Assembly: GCA_025464925.1 (NCBI GenBank)
Contig: JAODMS010000212.1
Coordinates: forward strand, 1 to 9,048
Origin: Arthrobacter sp.
Lineage (GTDB): Bacteria; Actinomycetota; Actinomycetes; Actinomycetales; Micrococcaceae
Length of the DNA: 9,048 nt
Direction of reading: 5' to 3'
Shown here: positions 6,104 to 9,048 of the stretch, piece by piece
Numbering within the stretch: position 1 is the first letter of the stretch
Layout of the letters: every line of letters begins with the position of its first letter
The notes under the pieces: model-generated
Databases searched by the model: none
Told to the model about the DNA's origin: nothing
The model's input: only the letters and a program-made list of their open reading frames with translations
Made by a program: the position numbers and the translations under genes

Positions 6104-6198
6104 GTTGCGGGGACAGGATTTGAACCTGTGACCTCTGGGTTATGAGCCCAGCGAGCTACCGAACTGCTCCACCCCGCGTCGCAATATCAACTCTACCT
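6104..6198 (-). repeat. 95-bp direct repeat, unit 2 (initiator tRNA plus leader)
   Basis: This is the second unit of the repeat described at 5861-5955, with two mismatches in 95 bases. The flanking -35 region and the terminator arms differ in sequence from those of unit 1. The duplication is therefore either limited to the functional core or kept alike by selection or gene conversion. Confidence 0.9.
6105..6178 (-). tRNA. Initiator tRNA-Met (fMet, anticodon CAT), copy 2
   Basis: It differs from copy 1 by one base within the mature tRNA: C instead of T at position 67, restoring a Watson-Crick G6-C67 pair. The C1-A72 mismatch and GGG/CCC anticodon stem mark it as an initiator. After A73 (6105) the sequence reads CGA, so CCA is not encoded and must be added by a nucleotidyltransferase. 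Confidence 0.96.
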
Positions 6199-6218
6199 GC
6201 CGGTTTACTTGCGGCCAA
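6190..6218 (-). promoter_or_regulatory. Promoter of initiator tRNA copy 2
   Basis: On the minus strand TTGGCC (6218-6213) and TAGAGT (6195-6190) are 17 bases apart. The -10 box lies 11 bases before the mature tRNA 5' end. Confidence 0.5.
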
Positions 6219-6263
6219 ATCGAGGCGGAGTGATGTGTATCTCCCGCCGGTCCGGCAACAGGA

Positions 6264-6308
6264 AAGGCCGGGTTCCCTGCTCCTGGGAGTAGCAGGGAAC
6301 CCGGCCTT
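6264..6308. terminator. Rho-independent terminator of the UPF0182 gene
   Basis: A perfect 18-bp stem (6264-6281 with 6291-6308) has a 9-base loop and core GGCCGGGTTCCC. On the minus strand the stem ends in CCTTTCCTGTT, a modest T-tract. It lies 53 bases after the UPF0182 stop and shields the tRNA genes from read-through. Confidence 0.85.
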
Positions 6309-6361
6309 CGACTGCCTATCAGGCGCCGCGGCAACCGCCGGGCACCTCGGGGGCGCTCTTG

Positions 6362-9048
6362 TCAGTTACTGGGCGTCGGAGCCGGGGTGGCCCCCGCCGC
6401 CGGAGTCTCCGTCGCCGGGGTGACCGGCGCCACGATCTTGGCCTCGGCCTCGATCGCCCTCTGCAGCGCCGCGGCGAGCCTGCGCTGCTGCTCGCCATAG
6501 GCGGAGAAATCACCCTTGGCAAGAGCTTCCTGGCCCGCCTTGATCGCGGCGTTCGCTTCGTCCAGAGCAGCCTTCAGCTCCGCCTTCGCATCCGGGGTAC
6601 CGGTGCCGGGCGGGGCATCGCCGGGAGCAGGGGCGGCAGGCGCCTGGCCGTTGTTGGCCGAGTCTCCGGCCGTTGCGCCGGAGTCGCCGCCGAACAGCTG
6701 ATTCAATGCTTCGTCCAACGTCGGCGCGAAGCCGATCTTGTCACCGAACGCGACCAGGACGCGCTGGAGGGTGGGGTACGAGGTTTCGCCCGTGGACCGC
6801 AGGTACACCGGCTGGACATACAGCAGGCCGCCGCCCACCGGAAGGGTCAGCAGGTTGCCGTTGAGCACAGCCGAAGCTCCCTGCCGCAACAGGTTCAGGG
6901 CCTGGGAGACCGTGGGGTCCGAGTTGAACTTGTTCTGCGCCTGGCCCGGACCAGGCACCTGGGCTTCCGGCGGAATCTGCAGGAGCCGGAGCTGGCCGTA
7001 GCTCTCGGCCTTCACACCCTTCTGGTTGCCGGCGTCGGAATCCGCGGCGAGGAATCCATACAGCACGTTGCGGGCGGTGCCGTTGACCACCTGAGGGATG
7101 AAGGAGGATGTCAGCTGGAAGGCCGGCTTGTCTTGGTCCGGCATCTGCAGCGACATGTAGAACGGCGGCTGCTTGACCTCGTCCTTGACGGTGGGGTCGT
7201 TCGGCACGGACCAGGCGTCGTTGTTCGTGTAGAAGTTGTCCGCCTGGGTGACGTGGTAACGCCCCAAGAGCTCCCTCTGGACCTTGAACAGGTCCTCCGG
7301 GTAGCGCACGTGGCTCATCAGGGCGCCAGACATTTCCGAGAACGGCTTCAGCGAGGTGGGGAAGACATTCTGCCAGGCCTTCAGCACCGGATCCTGGTCA
7401 TCCCAGGCGTAAAGCGTCACGGAGCCGTCGTAGGCATCCACTGTCGCCTTGACCGAGTTGCGGATGTAGTTGACGGAGCTGTTCGGCAGCGCGGCCGTCC
7501 GGCCCGCCGTCGTCTGCGAGTCGGCGATGGCTTCGGAGAGTTGCTCCTGCTGGGAATACGGGTAGTACTGGCTGGTGGTGTAGCCGTCCACAATCCACTT
7601 CACGCGGCCGTCGACCACGGCCGGGTAGGCGTTGCCGTCCACGGTGAGGTAGGGCGCAACCTTCTCGACCCGCTCACGCGGGTTGCGGTCGTAGAGGATC
7701 TGGGACTCGGCGTTCACGCCGTCCGAGAGCAACAGGTCGGAGGACTGGAACTTAATGGCGTAGAGGACCTTGTTGAAGAAGCTGCCGACGTTCGGGCCGC
7801 CGTTGCCGGTGAAGGTGTACTGGGTTTCCGCGTCCCCTTCCTTGCCGGCCGGGCGGTCCTGCTCGCGCTGCGGGGCACCGTCGGGAGCACCGACGATGGA
7901 GTACTCGGGCGAGTTTTCGCCGAAGTAGATCCTGGGCTGGTACGTCTGGTCGGTGCCCAGCACACCGGTGGACGGAATGCCGGCCTGCAAGAATTCCGGC
8001 TTGCCGTCGGCAGTGAACTTGTTGCCCTTCGCGGCGACCACGCCGTAGCCGTGGGTGTAGACGACATGCCGGTTCAGCCAGGACTGCTGGTTCGTGCTGA
8101 GCCCTTCCGGGTTCAGCTCACGGACAGCGATGACCGTGTCCTGGACCTTGCCGTCCACTTCGTAGCGGTCCACGTTGAGCACTTTGGGGAACTGGTAATA
8201 CGGCCGGTACTGCTCCAGCTGGGAGAACGCGTCAGAAATCAGGTTCGGGTCAAGCAGCCGGATGTTCTCCGTGGTCTGGGCATCCGGGGCCAGCGCGCCG
8301 GAGGTGGCGGTGGTGGTGGCGTTATAGCGCTCCTCCTGGATCTTATCCAGGCCGTAAGCAGCGCGGGTCATGTTGATGTTCCGCTCGATGTACGGCTTCT
8401 CGAGGGTCTGCTCCGAGGGCCGGACCTGGAACTGCTGGATCACCCAGGGGTACACGCCACCGGCCAGGATCGAGGTGATGACGAGCATGGCGGTGCCGAT
8501 CACGGGAAGCCGCCATTGGCCGATCACCGCCGCGATGATGAACAGCACGGCCACCAGCGCCGCGGCCACGGCCAGGATGGACTTCGTGGGGATGACGGCG
8601 TTCACGTCCGTGTACAGCGCGCCGGCCCAGCGCCCGCCGCTATTCTGCACGGCGGAGTAGCGGTCCAGCCAGAAGTTGACGCCCAGCAGCAGCAGGAACG
8701 CCGCCCCGGTGACCGCCAGGTGGATCTGGGCGGCACGGCTCGTGAAGATGCCGCGCTCCATGATCCGGATGCTGCCGTAGAGGTAGTGCGTCAGGATGCC
8801 CGCAATTCCGGCCACGATGACGACGCTGATCAGGAAACCCGTGATGAAGCCGAGAAACGGCAGGGTCATCAGGTAGAAGCTGATGTCCATGCCGAACTGC
8901 GGATCGTTCTGGCCGAAAGATTCCTGGTTCAGGAACAGGAGTACCTTCTGCCACTGGCTGGCCGCGGCGCTGCCGGCGAAGAGCCCGAACAGCACCGGCA
9001 GGCCGATCATGACCACGCGGCGCACCGGTTCCAGCTGAACCTGGTAGC
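6362..9048 (-). CDS. UPF0182 family integral membrane protein, N-terminus cut off by window edge
   Basis: The frame is open from the right edge to TGA at 6364-6362, giving about 895 visible codons. The upstream residues YQVQLEP continue in frame, so the GTG at 9025 is internal. Numbered from that GTG, helices lie at about 4-23, 52-80, 101-120, 149-170 and 173-198. The family usually has seven, so about two are off the window. [15 protein letters not shown] (37-51) is a family signature. A large presumably extracytoplasmic domain (200-778) follows, with motifs such as [15 protein letters not shown] and [16 protein letters not shown]. After a Pro/Gly/Asp-rich linker (779-811) comes a helical segment (812-864, [17 protein letters not shown]) and a Pro/Thr tail. 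The molecular function of UPF0182 proteins is unknown to me. Mycobacterial homologues such as Rv0064 and Rv3193c belong to the same family. It is expected to be monocistronic or 3'-terminal, given the terminator after it. Confidence 0.95.
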   Translation of the reverse strand, partial: YQVQLEPVRRVVMIGLPVLFGLFAGSAAASQWQKVLLFLNQESFGQNDPQFGMDISFYLMTLPFLGFITGFLISVVIVAGIAGILTHYLYGSIRIMERGIFTSRAAQIHLAVTGAAFLLLLGVNFWLDRYSAVQNSGGRWAGALYTDVNAVIPTKSILAVAAALVAVLFIIAAVIGQWRLPVIGTAMLVITSILAGGVYPWVIQQFQVRPSEQTLEKPYIERNINMTRAAYGLDKIQEERYNATTTATSGALAPDAQTTENIRLLDPNLISDAFSQLEQYRPYYQFPKVLNVDRYEVDGKVQDTVIAVRELNPEGLSTNQQSWLNRHVVYTHGYGVVAAKGNKFTADGKPEFLQAGIPSTGVLGTDQTYQPRIYFGENSPEYSIVGAPDGAPQREQDRPAGKEGDAETQYTFTGNGGPNVGSFFNKVLYAIKFQSSDLLLSDGVNAESQILYDRNPRERVEKVAPYLTVDGNAYPAVVDGRVKWIVDGYTTSQYYPYSQQEQLSEAIADSQTTAGRTAALPNSSVNYIRNSVKATVDAYDGSVTLYAWDDQDPVLKAWQNVFPTSLKPFSEMSGALMSHVRYPEDLFKVQRELLGRYHVTQADNFYTNNDAWSVPNDPTVKDEVKQPPFYMSLQMPDQDKPAFQLTSSFIPQVVNGTARNVLYGFLAADSDAGNQKGVKAESYGQLRLLQIPPEAQVPGPGQAQNKFNSDPTVSQALNLLRQGASAVLNGNLLTLPVGGGLLYVQPVYLRSTGETSYPTLQRVLVAFGDKIGFAPTLDEALNQLFGGDSGATAGDSANNGQAPAAPAPGDAPPGTGTPDAKAELKAALDEANAAIKAGQEALAKGDFSAYGEQQRRLAAALQRAIEAEAKIVAPVTPATETPAAGATPAPTPSN

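Noticed and set aside
5960..6145. 61-codon open frame ending GTGFEPVTSGL
   Set aside because: The GFEPVTSGL ending is the well-known false translation across a tRNA gene on the opposite strand, here initiator tRNA copy 2.

Overview
The window looks like chromosomal DNA of a high-GC Gram-positive actinomycete. Arthrobacter/Pseudarthrobacter-type Micrococcaceae is my best guess. This rests on very high GC at third codon positions, a Pro/Gln/Tyr-rich cytoplasmic leader on the HtrA-type protease, an actinobacterial UPF0182 membrane protein, and a leaderless-looking promoter. The genus is inference; no 16S rRNA or other marker is present. I see no transposase, phage gene, CRISPR array or plasmid function, so this reads as core chromosome rather than an island.

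Layout, left to right. (1) The N-terminal 323 codons of a membrane-anchored HtrA-like serine protease lie on the minus strand and run off the left edge. (2) A divergent intergenic region of 296 bp holds promoters in both directions and a near-perfect 24-bp palindrome. (3) A 676-residue protein on the plus strand has an N-terminal TPM domain, one membrane anchor, about 400 residues of coiled coil and a Gly-rich tail. (4) A PspA/IM30 family protein on the plus strand has overlapping palindromes in its leader. (5) A class I DNA photolyase on the plus strand has a promoter that appears to place the transcript start on its ATG. (6) A bidirectional terminator is followed by two nearly identical initiator tRNA genes (fMet, CAT anticodon) on the minus strand, each with its own hairpin terminator. 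(7) A strong terminator precedes the 3' end of a large UPF0182 membrane protein on the minus strand, whose N-terminus runs off the right edge.

Functionally, the left half looks like an envelope-stress locus. It combines a surface quality-control protease, a TPM-domain membrane protein with a large cytoplasmic coiled coil, and the membrane-repair protein PspA. TPM-domain proteins also occur beside PspA homologues elsewhere (for example the Bacillus subtilis ydjFGHI operon). The version here joins the TPM domain, a membrane anchor and a long coiled coil in one polypeptide, and is the most interesting candidate for an undescribed partner system of PspA. The right half is housekeeping: light-driven DNA repair, initiator tRNA supply and a conserved membrane protein of unknown function.
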